A stretch of DNA of 64,000 bases from Marivita sp. Lineage in GTDB: Bacteria; Pseudomonadota; Alphaproteobacteria; Rhodobacterales; Rhodobacteraceae. Made by a program: the position numbers and the translations under genes. The stretch is taken from assembly GCF_020055675.1 (NCBI RefSeq), contig NZ_JAIPUS010000003.1, forward strand, positions 158,093-222,092. The letters are read 5' to 3'. Position 1 is the first letter of the stretch. Every line of letters starts with the position of its first letter. Positions 9,130-18,359 of this stretch are shown here, piece after piece. The notes under the pieces are model-generated. The model was not told where the DNA came from. It searched no databases and worked only from the letters and a program-made list of their open reading frames with translations.

Positions 9130-9141
9130 GGAGGGCAGAGT

Positions 9142-9534
9142 ATGAACGATCCGATCGGCGATATGCTCACCCGTATTCGCAACGCCCAGATGCGCGGCAA
9201 GTCCACCACGATGACCCCGGCCTCCAAACTGCGCGGCCGTGTTCTCGAGGTGATGGTGGATGAAGGCTATATCCGTGGTTACGAAGAGACCAAGGACAAG
9301 AACGGCCACCCCGCGTATGAAATCAGCCTCAAGTACTTCGATGGCATCCCCGTGATCCGCGAGCTCAAGCGCGTGTCCAAGCCGGGTCGTCGTGTGTACC
9401 TGGGTGTGCAGGACATCCCGCAGACCCGTCAGGGTCTGGGCGTGTCCATCGTGTCCACATCCAAAGGCGTCATGACCGATGCAAGTGCTCGCACCCATAA
9501 TGTTGGTGGCGAAGTGCTCTGCACACTCTTCTAA
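9142..9534 (+). CDS. rpsH: 30S ribosomal protein S8
   Basis: The 130-residue S8 starts [20 protein letters not shown] and ends with [20 protein letters not shown]. It binds 16S rRNA helix 21, and in E. coli it is the spc-operon autoregulator; no equivalent target was identified here. An AAGGAGGG-type ribosome-binding site precedes the start. Confidence 0.98.
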   Translation: MNDPIGDMLTRIRNAQMRGKSTTMTPASKLRGRVLEVMVDEGYIRGYEETKDKNGHPAYEISLKYFDGIPVIRELKRVSKPGRRVYLGVQDIPQTRQGLGVSIVSTSKGVMTDASARTHNVGGEVLCTLF

Positions 9535-9546
9535 GGAGATCAGGGA

Positions 9547-10080
9547 ATGTCTCGTATTGGGAAACAGCCGGTCGAGCTGCCCTCGGGTGTCTCTGCATCC
9601 GTGTCCGGCCAGACCGTCGAAGTGAAGGGGCCGAAAGGCACCCAGAGCTTTACCGCGACCGATGATGTCACCATCACGGTCGAAGACAACGTGATCAAGG
9701 TTGATCCGCGTGGAAAATCCAAGCGCGCGCGCCAGCAGTGGGGCATGTCCCGCACGATGGTCGCGAATGTGGTCCACGGCGTAACCAGCAGTTTCAAGAA
9801 AGAACTTGAAATTCAGGGCGTCGGCTACCGGGCACAGCTTCAGGGCAACGTCCTGAAGTTGAACCTTGGCCTCAGCCACGATGTCGATTTCCAGATTCCG
9901 GACGGTGTAACCGTGACCTGCCCCAAGCCAACAGAGATCGTGATCGAAGGTCACGACCCTCAGCTGGTGGGCGAGGTTGCGGCGAACATTCGCGATTGGC
10001 GCCGCCCCGAGCCGTACAAAGGCAAGGGCATCCGCTACAAGGGCGAATACATCTTCCAGAAGGAAGGCAAGAAGAAGTAA
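9547..10080 (+). CDS. rplF: 50S ribosomal protein L6
   Basis: The 177-residue L6 begins [19 protein letters not shown] and carries the C-terminal signature [18 protein letters not shown]. It contacts the sarcin-ricin loop region. Short spacing to rpsH (12 bp) and rplR (12 bp) is typical. Confidence 0.98.
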   Translation: MSRIGKQPVELPSGVSASVSGQTVEVKGPKGTQSFTATDDVTITVEDNVIKVDPRGKSKRARQQWGMSRTMVANVVHGVTSSFKKELEIQGVGYRAQLQGNVLKLNLGLSHDVDFQIPDGVTVTCPKPTEIVIEGHDPQLVGEVAANIRDWRRPEPYKGKGIRYKGEYIFQKEGKKK

Positions 10081-10092
10081 GGACGCAAGGAC

Positions 10093-10446
10093 ATGGCTAA
10101 CAGCAAACGTGATCTGTTCCAGAAACGCCGCCTGCGCGTTCGGAACAAACTTCGCAAGGTAAATGCAGGGCGCTTGCGCCTTAGTGTGCACCGCTCGAAC
10201 AAGAACCTCAGCGTACAGCTGATCGATGACGTTCAGGGTGTGACGCTGGCGTCGGCCTCGACGATGGAAAAAGATCTGGGCGGCAAGAACGATGTCGCCT
10301 CGGCCACCAAGCTTGGTACGGCAATCGCCGAACGCGCCAAGAAGGCGGGGATCGAAGAAGCGTATTTCGACCGGGGCGGGTTCCTGTTCCACGGTCGGGT
10401 CAAGGCGCTTGCCGATGCTGCCCGCGAAGGTGGTCTGAAGATCTAA
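10093..10446 (+). CDS. rplR: 50S ribosomal protein L18
   Basis: The 117-residue L18 begins [20 protein letters not shown] and ends with [20 protein letters not shown]. It binds 5S rRNA. It is the last gene before an attenuator-like structure and a 163-bp gap ahead of rpsE, which normally follows within a few bases. Confidence 0.97.
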   Translation: MANSKRDLFQKRRLRVRNKLRKVNAGRLRLSVHRSNKNLSVQLIDDVQGVTLASASTMEKDLGGKNDVASATKLGTAIAERAKKAGIEEAYFDRGGFLFHGRVKALADAAREGGLKI

Positions 10447-10452
10447 GCGATC

Positions 10453-10514
10453 GGTGCGTGTGATCACGCACCCTGAAAAACAGCAAGGTGCGTGATCTCA
10501 TGCACCTTGCTTTT
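10453..10514 (+). promoter_or_regulatory. Attenuator-like RNA switch between rplR and rpsE
   Basis: Four segments can pair in exclusive ways. Segment 1 GGTGCGTG (10453-10460) pairs with segment 2 CACGCACC (10465-10472). GATCACGCACC (10462-10472) can instead pair perfectly over 11 bp with GGTGCGTGATC (10487-10497). The latter overlaps the left arm of a terminator stem, AGCAAGGTGC (10482-10491) with GCACCTTGCT (10502-10511), followed by TTTT. This is the 1:2, 2:3, 3:4 layout of a transcription attenuator. The rest of the gap (10515-10609) has a further small stem near 10517 and no gene. Confidence 0.55.
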
Positions 10515-10609
10515 GCGGAAGGGGTTCCCTTCCCGATGATCCGGGAGTTCCGAAAGGCTCACCAGGATCGGATAACGGGCCAAGGCCCACGAAGACAGAG
10601 GATGCCGAA

Positions 10610-11194
10610 ATGGCAGAACGTGACAACAATCGTCGGGGCAATCGCCGCGACCGTGAAGAACAGACGCCGGAATTTGCCGATCGCCTCGTGGCGATCAACC
10701 GGGTGTCCAAGACAGTGAAGGGTGGTAAGCGCTTCGGCTTTGCCGCACTTGTCGTCGTGGGCGATCAGAAAGGCCGCGTCGGATTTGGCAAGGGCAAGGC
10801 CAAGGAAGTCCCCGAGGCCATTCGCAAGGCCACCGAGCAAGCAAAGCGCAAGATGATCCGCGTGCCGCTGCGCGAAGGTCGCACGCTGCATCACGACATG
10901 GAAGGCCGCCATGGTGCGGGCAAGGTCGAGATGCGGACCGCTCCGCAAGGGACGGGAATCATCGCCGGCGGTCCGATCCGTGCGGTGTTTGAAATGTTGG
11001 GTGTGCAGGACGTTGTCGCAAAGTCGATCGGGTCGCAGAACCCCTATAACATGATCCGCGCCGCGCTTGACGGTCTGTCCAAGGAATCCAGCCCGCGCTC
11101 CGTTGCCCAGCGTCGCGGCAAGAAAGTGGCCGACATCCTGCCCAAGCGTGATCACACGCCGCAGGAAAGCGGCCAGGTTGCTGAGGAGGCCTGA
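10610..11194 (+). CDS. rpsE: 30S ribosomal protein S5
   Basis: The 194-residue S5 has an Arg/Asp-rich N-terminus, then [20 protein letters not shown] (dsRBD-like domain) and [19 protein letters not shown]. It acts in decoding fidelity and the mRNA entry helicase. It follows the attenuator-like gap, and rpmD begins 5 bp after it. Confidence 0.97.
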   Translation: MAERDNNRRGNRRDREEQTPEFADRLVAINRVSKTVKGGKRFGFAALVVVGDQKGRVGFGKGKAKEVPEAIRKATEQAKRKMIRVPLREGRTLHHDMEGRHGAGKVEMRTAPQGTGIIAGGPIRAVFEMLGVQDVVAKSIGSQNPYNMIRAALDGLSKESSPRSVAQRRGKKVADILPKRDHTPQESGQVAEEA

Positions 11195-11199
11195 TCCAG

Positions 11200-11388
11200 A
11201 TGGCTAAGACAATCGTTGTAAAACAGGTCGGCTCGCCGATCCGCCGCCCCGCCACCCAGCGTCAGACGCTGATCGGTCTGGGTCTGAACAAGATGAACAA
11301 GACCCGCGAGCTTGAAGACACTCCCGCGATCCGCGGTATGGTGGCCAAGGTTTCGCATATGGTCGAAATCATCGAAGAGCGCGGTTAG
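11200..11388 (+). CDS. rpmD: 50S ribosomal protein L30
   Basis: The 62-residue L30 ([20 protein letters not shown], then [20 protein letters not shown]) is of standard length. It binds 23S rRNA near L5. It is closely spaced after rpsE, but a strong terminator and 222 bp separate it from rplO. Confidence 0.97.
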   Translation: MAKTIVVKQVGSPIRRPATQRQTLIGLGLNKMNKTRELEDTPAIRGMVAKVSHMVEIIEERG

Positions 11389-11412
11389 GCCTGAACGCCG
11401 CGCTGATATGAC

Positions 11413-11444
11413 AAGGCCCGCCCGAGCAATCCGGCGGGCCTTTT
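11413..11444 (+). terminator. Strong terminator between rpmD and rplO
   Basis: A perfect 10-bp stem AAGGCCCGCC (11413-11422) / GGCGGGCCTT (11433-11442) ends in TTTT. It lies inside what is usually an unbroken part of the spc operon. The remaining bases up to 11610 show no gene; a promoter for rplO-secY-adk is expected there, but I could not place it. Confidence 0.8.
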
Positions 11445-11610
11445 CCATGGGTGCCGAAACGCGACAAACCCGGGCCACGTGCCCCCTTGATCGCCGTCGT
11501 GCAACCTTTTATACGCCCCCGGTGGTCAAGAGGCCGCCGAGTCTACAATCAAGAAACGCCGTGGTCGCCCCATATCGCTTCGGGGGCGCGTCCGGCAAAG
11601 GAGAAGCGAC

Positions 11611-12084
11611 ATGAAATTGAACGAACTGCGCGACAATCCCGGCGCAACACAACGCAGGAAGCGCGTTGGCCGTGGACCCGGCTCCGGCACCGGTAAAATG
11701 GGTGGTCGGGGTATCAAGGGCCAGAAATCCCGGTCGGGTGTGGCGATCAAGGGCTACGAAGGTGGCCAGATGCCGATCTACCAGCGCCTGCCGAAACGCG
11801 GCTTCAACAAGCCGAATCGGAAATCCTTTGCCGTTGTGAACCTCGGGCTGATCCAGAAATTCGTCGATGCCGGCAAGCTCGACGCGTCGGGCGCCATCGA
11901 TGAGGATGCCCTGGTTTCCTGCGGGCTGGTGCGTCGCAAACTGGACGGCATCCGCGTGCTTGCCAAGGGCGACATTTCCGCGAAACTCACTCTGAATGTC
12001 ACCGGCGCGTCGAAGTCGGCGGTCGAGGCGGTTGAGAAAGCGGGCGGCTCCCTGACGGTCACAACTGCGCATGCAGCCGAATAA
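11611..12084 (+). CDS. rplO: 50S ribosomal protein L15
   Basis: The 157-residue L15 begins [20 protein letters not shown] and contains the Gly-rich [20 protein letters not shown] and the [17 protein letters not shown] segment. An AAAGGAGAAG ribosome-binding site precedes it. L15 is a late assembly protein of the large subunit. secY follows after about 100 bp. Confidence 0.98.
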   Translation: MKLNELRDNPGATQRRKRVGRGPGSGTGKMGGRGIKGQKSRSGVAIKGYEGGQMPIYQRLPKRGFNKPNRKSFAVVNLGLIQKFVDAGKLDASGAIDEDALVSCGLVRRKLDGIRVLAKGDISAKLTLNVTGASKSAVEAVEKAGGSLTVTTAHAAE

Positions 12085-12187
12085 GAGGTTGTGAGCGGGC
12101 GCAGGCCCGCTTACATAACCTCAGAGCTTTCCAAACGCCGCCTGAGCCGGACCGCTCATGGCGGCGTTCATTATAAAAGAGACCCGC

Positions 12188-13552
12188 ATGGTATCAGCAG
12201 CAGAACAAATGGCCGCGAACACAAGCTGGTCTGCGCTCGGCAAAGCCACCGATCTGCGCAACCGCATCCTGTTCACGCTCGGCCTTCTGATCGTTTACCG
12301 CATCGGCACCTTCATCCCCGTTCCGGGGATCGACGGTTTGGCCCTGCGCGACTTCATGGAACAGGCCCAGCAGGGCATCGGCGGCATGCTGACGATGTTC
12401 ACCGGCGGCGCCCTGGGACGCATGGGGATCTTCGCGCTAGGGATCATGCCCTATATCTCGGCCTCGATCATCGTTCAGCTTCTGGCCTCGATGGTGCCGG
12501 CGCTTGAGCAAATCAAGAAAGAGGGTGAGGCGGGGCGTAAGAAAATCGCGCAATACACCCGCTACGGCACCGTTCTGTTGGCAACATTCCAGGCCTATGG
12601 CCTTGCTGTAAGCCTTGAGGCGGGTGATCTGGTAACCGACCCGGGCTGGTTTTTCCGCGCGTCCACCGTGATCACGCTTGTCGGCGGCACGATGTTCCTG
12701 ATGTGGCTGGGTGAGCAGATCACCGCACGCGGCGTCGGAAACGGCATTTCGCTCATCATTTTCGTGGGCATCATCGCCGAGGTTCCGGCGGCGCTGGCCC
12801 AGTTCTTTGCCTCTGGCCGCTCCGGTGCGATCAGCCCTGCCGTGATCGTGGGGGTGATCCTCATGGTCATAGCCGTGATCATGTTCGTGGTCTTCATGGA
12901 GCGATCTCTGAGAAAGATCACCATTCAGTATCCGCGTCGCCAGATGGGCATGAAGATGGCCGAGGCGCAGAACAGTCACCTGCCGGTCAAGGTCAACCCG
13001 TCGGGTGTGATCCCGGCGATCTTTGCCAGCTCCCTGCTTCTGCTGCCCACCACGATCAGCACGTTCAGCGGCCAGCAAACCGGCCCGGTGATGTCGACGG
13101 TCCTTGCCTATTTCGGCCCCGGTCAGCCGCTTTACCTTCTGTTCTTCGGTGCGATGATCGTCTTCTTCGCGTATTTCTATACCTTCAACGTTTCGTTCAA
13201 GGTCGAGGATGTTGCCGACAACCTGAAGAACCAGAACGGCTTTGTGCCAGGTATACGTCCGGGCAAGAAAACCGCAGAATACCTTGAATACGTGGTCAAC
13301 CGTGTGCTGGTTCTTGGCTCGGCCTATCTCACGGCGGTTTGTCTGCTTCCGGAAATCCTGCGCGGCCAGTTCGCCATTCCGTTCTACTTCGGCGGCACAT
13401 CGGTTCTTATTGTCGTCTCGGTCACGATGGACACGATACAACAGGTGCAGAGCCATCTGCTCGCGCATCAATACGAAGGTCTCATCCAGAAGTCGCAACT
13501 GCGCGGCAAGGGCAAGGGACGCAAAAAACGGGGGGGGCCTGCGCGCCGATGA
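12188..13552 (+). CDS. secY: Preprotein translocase subunit SecY
   Basis: SecY is the channel of the Sec translocon in the inner membrane. The start at 12188 ([20 protein letters not shown]) gives 454 residues; an upstream ATG at 12158 would add 10. About ten hydrophobic segments are visible, with typical SecY motifs such as [13 protein letters not shown] near the first and [17 protein letters not shown] mid-protein. The C-terminus is basic ([15 protein letters not shown]). Its stop overlaps the adk start (ATGA). Confidence 0.97.
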   Translation: MVSAAEQMAANTSWSALGKATDLRNRILFTLGLLIVYRIGTFIPVPGIDGLALRDFMEQAQQGIGGMLTMFTGGALGRMGIFALGIMPYISASIIVQLLASMVPALEQIKKEGEAGRKKIAQYTRYGTVLLATFQAYGLAVSLEAGDLVTDPGWFFRASTVITLVGGTMFLMWLGEQITARGVGNGISLIIFVGIIAEVPAALAQFFASGRSGAISPAVIVGVILMVIAVIMFVVFMERSLRKITIQYPRRQMGMKMAEAQNSHLPVKVNPSGVIPAIFASSLLLLPTTISTFSGQQTGPVMSTVLAYFGPGQPLYLLFFGAMIVFFAYFYTFNVSFKVEDVADNLKNQNGFVPGIRPGKKTAEYLEYVVNRVLVLGSAYLTAVCLLPEILRGQFAIPFYFGGTSVLIVVSVTMDTIQQVQSHLLAHQYEGLIQKSQLRGKGKGRKKRGGPARR

Positions 13553-14127
13553 ACATTATTCTCTTGGGACCGCCGGGAGCGGGGAAAGGCACGCAGGCAC
13601 GCTTCTTGTGCGACGAGCGTGACATGATTCAGCTGAGTACCGGCGACATGCTGCGCGAAGCCAAGGACAGCGGAACCGAAATGGGCAAGGTTGTTGCCGC
13701 TGTCATGGACCGCGGTGATCTGGTCACGGATGAGATTGTGATCGGTCTGATCCGGGAAAAGCTCCAAGGCAACAAGAAGGGTGGCTTCATCTTTGACGGG
13801 TTCCCGCGCACCCTCGCGCAGGCAGACGCCCTTGGCGATCTGTTGGCCGAGCAGGATGAAAAGCTGGACCATGTCATCGAGCTTCAGGTCGATGATGACG
13901 TGCTTGTCAAACGTATCGTTAACCGCGCCGAGGAAGCCCGCGCCGCAGGCCAGACGGTGCGCGCGGACGACAACGAGGAAAGCCTCAGGGTGCGCCTGAT
14001 GGCGTATTACAAACAAACCTCGCCCTTGATCGGCTACTACCACGCCAAGGGATCTCTTACGTCGATCGACGGGCTGGGCACGATGGACGATGTAAAAGCG
14101 GATATCGCCAAGGTTCTGGACGCTTGA
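13549..14127 (+). CDS. adk: Adenylate kinase, short-lid form
   Basis: This 192-residue enzyme interconverts ATP + AMP and 2 ADP. The P-loop GPPGAGKGT is at residues 7-15, the AMP-binding region STGDMLREA follows, and GFPRTLAQA is near residue 85. The lid region is short and has no cysteines, so this is the non-zinc short type. The start overlaps the secY stop by 4 bp, the usual secY-adk coupling. Confidence 0.97.
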   Translation: MNIILLGPPGAGKGTQARFLCDERDMIQLSTGDMLREAKDSGTEMGKVVAAVMDRGDLVTDEIVIGLIREKLQGNKKGGFIFDGFPRTLAQADALGDLLAEQDEKLDHVIELQVDDDVLVKRIVNRAEEARAAGQTVRADDNEESLRVRLMAYYKQTSPLIGYYHAKGSLTSIDGLGTMDDVKADIAKVLDA

Positions 14128-14227
14128 AGTAAGGAAGAAAAGAGTTCTTTGGAGTCGTGGCGAGTTGTTGCGGCTTTCTTCTTTGAGGTATATTGAAATA
14201 AAAATTTCAATCCAAAGGAGATTTCCG

Positions 14228-14560
14228 TTGTTGGGCACTAGCTTCAAATGCGAGTTCACGGTCGGCGAAGCGATCGGTCAAATAGTTATCTGGCTGATAT
14301 TGTCGATCATAACTTTGGGATTGGCGCTGTTCGTGCTTCCTTATTACTTCGTGAAGGCTCCAATCAACCGCACCTATGTTGTCGACGCAGAGGGGTCGAA
14401 GATCGGCAAGCTCACGGTAGACATCGCGTTTGTTGACATACTCGGACATGCACTTGTCTGGTTGCTTCTGACAATTGTGACGCTCGGGTTGGCGTACTTC
14501 ATCTATTGGTCTGCGGTGATAAAAAGATTGATGAATGCTGCCAAGATCACTGAGGTCTGA
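14228..14560 (+). CDS. AT-rich small membrane protein (DUF6693-like)
   Basis: The best start is TTG at 14228, because AAAGGAG (14214-14220) lies 7 bp before it; this gives 110 residues. The protein begins LGTSFKCEFTVGEAIGQ and has two similar hydrophobic segments (LILSIITLGLALFVLPYYF and LLLTIVTLGLAYFIYW) around a short hydrophilic KAPINRTYVVDAEGSKIG stretch. The duplicated look suggests an internal repeat. I recall the pattern as DUF6693, with moderate certainty. Base composition is clearly lower in GC than the ribosomal genes around it. It separates adk from rpsM. Confidence 0.6.
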   Translation: MLGTSFKCEFTVGEAIGQIVIWLILSIITLGLALFVLPYYFVKAPINRTYVVDAEGSKIGKLTVDIAFVDILGHALVWLLLTIVTLGLAYFIYWSAVIKRLMNAAKITEV

Positions 14561-14751
14561 GAGACCCTTGACGCGAACGCGAATTACTCCTATCCACCCG
14601 CATCTCGTCAAGAGAATCATCGTCGCAGACCGGGTCGCTCCCGTTTGCGGAGCACCTGATCAGCTGAAGGCCCCTGGGGTGAAACCTGCGGGCCTTATGT
14701 TGTGAAAAAAGGGTCTGGCGCTACGGACCCGCAACGAAAAGGAAGACCTAC

Positions 14752-15120
14752 GTGGCACGTATTGCTGGCGTGAACATTCCCACAGGGAAACGTGTTCCAA
14801 TCGCCCTCACCTACATCACCGGTATCGGCCACTCCTCTGCATTGCAGATTTGCGAGGCGACCGGTATCGACCAGACCCGCCGTGTGAACGAGCTGAGCGA
14901 TGCCGAAGTGCTCGCCGTTCGCGAACATATTGACAGCAATTACACGGTCGAAGGCGACTTGCGCCGCGAAGTGCAGATGAACGTCAAGCGTTTGATGGAT
15001 CTGGGCTGCTACCGTGGCCTGCGCCATCGTCGCAACCTCCCTGTCCGCGGCCAGCGGACCCACACCAACGCACGTACCCGCAAAGGCCCCGCAAAGGCCA
15101 TTGCCGGTAAGAAGAAGTAA
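14752..15120 (+). CDS. rpsM: 30S ribosomal protein S13
   Basis: The 122-residue S13 starts at a GTG ([20 protein letters not shown]) and contains YITGIG and the basic C-terminal stretch [21 protein letters not shown]13 contacts the P-site tRNA and forms intersubunit bridges. It opens the alpha-operon part. Upstream, an AAGGCCC/GGGCCTT inverted repeat (about 14668-14697) might be a weak terminator of the preceding gene. Confidence 0.97.
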   Translation: MARIAGVNIPTGKRVPIALTYITGIGHSSALQICEATGIDQTRRVNELSDAEVLAVREHIDSNYTVEGDLRREVQMNVKRLMDLGCYRGLRHRRNLPVRGQRTHTNARTRKGPAKAIAGKKK

Positions 15121-15135
15121 GGGAGGTCTGCACCA

Positions 15136-15528
15136 ATGGCACGTGATACCCGTCGTGGAGGCAAGAAAAAGGTCTCCAAGAACATCGCTGCTGGCGTCGC
15201 GCATGTGAACTCCAGCTTCAACAACACCAAGGTCCTGATCTCCGACGTGCAAGGCAACGCCATCTCCTGGTCGTCCGCTGGCACGATGGGCTTCAAGGGC
15301 TCGCGGAAATCGACACCCTACGCCGCGCAGCTTGCAGCAGAAGATGCTGGCAAAAAAGCGCAGGAACATGGCGTGAAGACGCTTGAGGTCGAAGTTCAGG
15401 GTCCCGGTTCGGGTCGTGAATCGGCGTTGCGCGCCCTGGCCGCTGCCGGGTTCAACATCACCTCGATCCGTGACGTGACCCCGATGGCGCATAACGGCTG
15501 CCGTCCGCCAAAACGCCGCCGCGTCTAA
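15136..15528 (+). CDS. rpsK: 30S ribosomal protein S11
   Basis: The 130-residue S11 contains [20 protein letters not shown] and the C-terminal signature [18 protein letters not shown]. It is in the platform of the 30S subunit. It lies 15 bp after rpsM in the normal order. Confidence 0.98.
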   Translation: MARDTRRGGKKKVSKNIAAGVAHVNSSFNNTKVLISDVQGNAISWSSAGTMGFKGSRKSTPYAAQLAAEDAGKKAQEHGVKTLEVEVQGPGSGRESALRALAAAGFNITSIRDVTPMAHNGCRPPKRRRV

Positions 15529-15544
15529 GCCGGAAAGATTTACA

Positions 15545-15576
15545 GACATGGCTCTGCTGTCTGGCAGGGCCATGTC
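15545..15576 (+). terminator. Long hairpin between rpsK and rpoA
   Basis: GACATGGCTCTGC (15545-15557) pairs with GCAGGGCCATGTC (15564-15576) over 13 bp with one G-U pair and a 6-base loop. A mixed T-rich run (TTCGTCATTTT) follows. It could reduce read-through into rpoA, or act as an RNA processing or stability element. Confidence 0.5.
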
Positions 15577-15643
15577 TTCGTCATTTTAACCTCGGGCGTC
15601 TTTGCTTATCGGACATGGGGCAGGGACAGGAATGGAGGGACGC

Positions 15644-16660
15644 ATGATCCACAAAAACTGGGCAGAATTGATCAAGCCGACACAGCTTGATGTCAAGCCG
15701 GGCGCAGACCCCGCGCGCGTGGCGACTGCTGTTGCCGAACCGCTGGAGCGCGGATTCGGTCTCACTCTTGGCAATGCGCTGCGCCGCGTGCTGCTGTCGT
15801 CGCTTCAGGGCGCCGCCATCACTTCCGTGCAGATCGACAATGTGCTGCACGAGTTCTCCAGCGTTGCCGGTGTGCGCGAAGACGTGACAGACATCGTTCT
15901 GAACCTCAAGGGCGTGTCCCTGCGCATGGAAGTCGAAGGCCCCAAGCGTGTCTCGATCAATGCCAAGGGGCCGGGCGTTGTCACGGCCGGTGACATCTCG
16001 GAAACCAACGGCATCGAAGTGCTGAACCGCGACCACGTGATCTGTCACCTCGACGATGGTGCGGACCTTTACATGGAACTGACGGTCAACACTGGCAAGG
16101 GTTATGTCTCTGCCGACAAGAACAAGCCGGAAGACGCACCTATCGGCCTGATGCCGATCGACGCGATCTATTCGCCGGTCAAGAAGGTCTCTTATGACGT
16201 GCAGCCGACCCGCGAGGGCCAGGTGCTCGATTATGACAAGCTGACCATGAAGGTGGAAACCGACGGTTCCGTCACGCCCGAGGACGCGGTCGCCTATGCT
16301 GCGCGCATCCTTCAGGACCAGCTGTCTGTTTTCGTCAACTTCGACGAACCGGAAAGCGCGCGCCCGCAGGACGACGACGATGGCCTCGAATTCAACCCGC
16401 TTCTGCTCAAGAAGGTGGACGAGCTCGAGCTGTCGGTGCGGTCGGCCAACTGCCTGAAGAACGACAACATCGTTTATATTGGCGACCTGATCCAGAAAAC
16501 CGAAGCCGAGATGCTCCGCACCCCGAACTTCGGCCGCAAGTCGCTGAACGAGATCAAGGAAGTGCTGTCGGGCATGGGCCTGCACCTTGGCATGGATGTC
16601 GAGGATTGGCCGCCAGACAACATCGAGGACCTGGCCAAGAAGCTGGAAGACTCGTTCTAA
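15644..16660 (+). CDS. rpoA: RNA polymerase alpha subunit
   Basis: The start at 15644 ([20 protein letters not shown]) gives 338 residues, the usual alphaproteobacterial length. The N-terminal dimerisation domain shows [20 protein letters not shown]. After a linker, the C-terminal DNA-binding domain contains [16 protein letters not shown] and [18 protein letters not shown]. It assembles RNA polymerase and binds UP elements and activators. rplQ follows after 123 bp. Confidence 0.98.
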   Translation: MIHKNWAELIKPTQLDVKPGADPARVATAVAEPLERGFGLTLGNALRRVLLSSLQGAAITSVQIDNVLHEFSSVAGVREDVTDIVLNLKGVSLRMEVEGPKRVSINAKGPGVVTAGDISETNGIEVLNRDHVICHLDDGADLYMELTVNTGKGYVSADKNKPEDAPIGLMPIDAIYSPVKKVSYDVQPTREGQVLDYDKLTMKVETDGSVTPEDAVAYAARILQDQLSVFVNFDEPESARPQDDDDGLEFNPLLLKKVDELELSVRSANCLKNDNIVYIGDLIQKTEAEMLRTPNFGRKSLNEIKEVLSGMGLHLGMDVEDWPPDNIEDLAKKLEDSF

Positions 16661-16783
16661 GAGATTGGCGTGAGGGGCGCCCCTCACGCCACCGGGCATC
16701 CGCCCCAAGGAGAGCCGCTGACACGCATCGGCGGCCGGACAAAGCAAAATCGCCCGTAGAGGGCCACATTCGGAGTAAGACAC

Positions 16784-17206
16784 ATGCGTCACGCAAGAGG
16801 CTATCGCCGCCTGAACCGCACCCACGAGCACCGCAAGGCGCTGTTCGCGAACATGTCCGGCTCGCTCATCGAACATGAGCAGATCAAGACAACCCTGCCC
16901 AAGGCCAAGGAACTGCGCCCGATCGTCGAAAAGCTGATCACGCTGGCCAAGCGCGGCGATATCCACGCCCGCCGCCAGGCCCGCGCGCAGCTCAAGCAGG
17001 ACATGCATGTGTCCAAGCTTTTCGACGTGCTCGGCCCGCGCTTTGCCGAGCGCAAGGGCGGCTATATCCGCATCCTGAAAGCCGGGTTCCGCTATGGCGA
17101 CATGGCGCCGATGGCGATCATCGAATTCGTCGACCGTGACGCCGACGCCAAGGGCGCCGCCGACAAGGCGCGCCTCGACGCCATGGAAATGGCCGACGAA
17201 GACTAA
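16784..17206 (+). CDS. rplQ: 50S ribosomal protein L17
   Basis: The 140-residue L17 begins [20 protein letters not shown] and contains [20 protein letters not shown] and the conserved [17 protein letters not shown]. The C-terminal 20 residues are Ala/Asp-rich, as in other alphaproteobacteria. It is the last gene of the superoperon and is followed by a good terminator. Confidence 0.97.
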   Translation: MRHARGYRRLNRTHEHRKALFANMSGSLIEHEQIKTTLPKAKELRPIVEKLITLAKRGDIHARRQARAQLKQDMHVSKLFDVLGPRFAERKGGYIRILKAGFRYGDMAPMAIIEFVDRDADAKGAADKARLDAMEMADED

Positions 17207-17233
17207 GAACCGCGCCGCTTTGGCACGAACACG

Positions 17234-17259
17234 GCCCCGCCCAAGTGGCGGGGCTTTTT
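17234..17259 (+). terminator. Terminator ending the ribosomal superoperon
   Basis: GCCCCGCC (17234-17241) and GGCGGGGC (17247-17254) enclose a 5-base loop and are followed by TTTTT. The position, 28 bp after the rplQ stop, fits an operon end. Confidence 0.85.
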
Positions 17260-17728
17260 CGTTTTGTGGGTAACGCGCGCCGCGTTTCGCCGGGCTTAAC
17301 CCTTTCCCGCGATACCGCACGCCATCGGATCCGATATCCGTTCCGTCTTTTGGCGGGGCACCCAAAGCGACCACCCTCTCTCTACGGACGCTCTATGTGC
17401 GTTCAGACCATGAGAGACGCGTCTCAAAGGCCCTTCGGGGTACAGGCTCGGAGCCTTTCGGGGCTCTGCACGGGGGAGAGGACGTCCACCCAACTGGGAT
17501 GGCGCCATCCACTTTTTCGAATACCGGACATCCGCAAATGGCCGGTCTCCAAAACCAAACGAAAGATCATCGCACCCGGTGCGGAACAGCACCGAAGATG
17601 CCCGCACCATCGCCAGACCGCCCCCCAGGCTGGCGATTGGTAGCCGTATGCGCACCGCTCCTTTGTCGTCCAGACATGGCAACTATAAAGCGCGCCGCTC
17701 ACCCCAACGACGCCACCCCGCGGTCCGG
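17260..17728. other. 469-bp gap without a recognisable gene
   Basis: Short open frames exist on both strands, but none has a ribosome-binding site, a family resemblance or consistent codon use. The stretch around 17410-17490 is rich in short complementary G/C blocks (for example CCTTCGGGG and CCTTTCGGGG), so a structured RNA is possible but unproven. I could not match it to SRP, 6S, tmRNA or RNase P RNA by eye. Confidence 0.4.
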
Positions 17729-18358
17729 CTATGGTGCACCTTGCGCTAACTGCTGCATTTTCTCTATTATTAGATCCAATTGCGAATTCCAATTATAGGC
17801 TTTAGCCACTGTATTTTCATCAAATTCATTATCATCTAAATTGGCAACAGGGTGAAATTTGGAAAATTCTTCCTTTATTTGTTCTTTCTCGGCCTCCAAT
17901 TTGTTGAAATCTACTGCCAGATCATGATTCCAATTTCGCGTCCCATGCGTTTTCTTGACAAACACTGAAAAGGTTGCGTCGAGGGTGTGGATTTTTCGGG
18001 TAATATCTGCTTCCAACTTTTTGGCTTCTAACCACAAATCAGCAGTTCGCATGCTTATCTCTTGGGCAATTTGGCGATCTGCGCTTACGACAAGGTTTTT
18101 TTGCGCTTCAACAGAATTCTTAAGCTCTTGAGCCTGAATTCGAAGAGCATCCGCGCTGTTTCGTAATTCGTAGCCTTGCTGAAAAAAGCCTAGAACCAAC
18201 CAAAACAGTGCCAATGGGCCAAATGCACCCGCAAGGAAATCTCCCCAATTATTAGGATCGAGATCAAGGAATGCCTGCCTTGATCGGTACGATAACGCAG
18301 CCACTACAAACAAATATGCAAGTGATACACAAAGGCCGATGACCTTTAGATTACGCAT
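17729..18358 (-). CDS. AT-rich membrane protein with cytoplasmic coiled coil
   Basis: The start at 18358 (MRNLKVIGLCVSLAYLFVVA) lies one base after the parE stop and gives 209 residues. Two hydrophobic segments occupy about residues 6-26 and 40-62, joined by DLDPNNWGDFLAGAFGPLAL. A long Gln/Glu/Lys-rich region likely to form a coiled coil follows (about 63-170, including IQAQELKNSVEAQKNLV). I know of similar unnamed proteins in proteobacteria but no function. GC is far below its neighbours, so it was probably acquired horizontally. It may be translated from the parE message. Confidence 0.7.
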   Translation of the reverse strand: MRNLKVIGLCVSLAYLFVVAALSYRSRQAFLDLDPNNWGDFLAGAFGPLALFWLVLGFFQQGYELRNSADALRIQAQELKNSVEAQKNLVVSADRQIAQEISMRTADLWLEAKKLEADITRKIHTLDATFSVFVKKTHGTRNWNHDLAVDFNKLEAEKEQIKEEFSKFHPVANLDDNEFDENTVAKAYNWNSQLDLIIEKMQQLAQGAP

Positions 18359-18359
18359 A

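Noticed and set aside
8800-10467. 555-codon reverse-strand frame across rpsN-rplR
   Set aside because: It covers four certain ribosomal protein genes on the other strand; its His/Leu-rich composition is typical of antisense GC-rich shadows.
12091-12507. ORF overlapping the 5' end of secY
   Set aside because: It is in another frame of secY and has low-complexity Arg/His-rich sequence.
15581-17374. 597-codon reverse-strand frame across rpoA and rplQ
   Set aside because: Shadow of rpoA/rplQ; no domain or signal.
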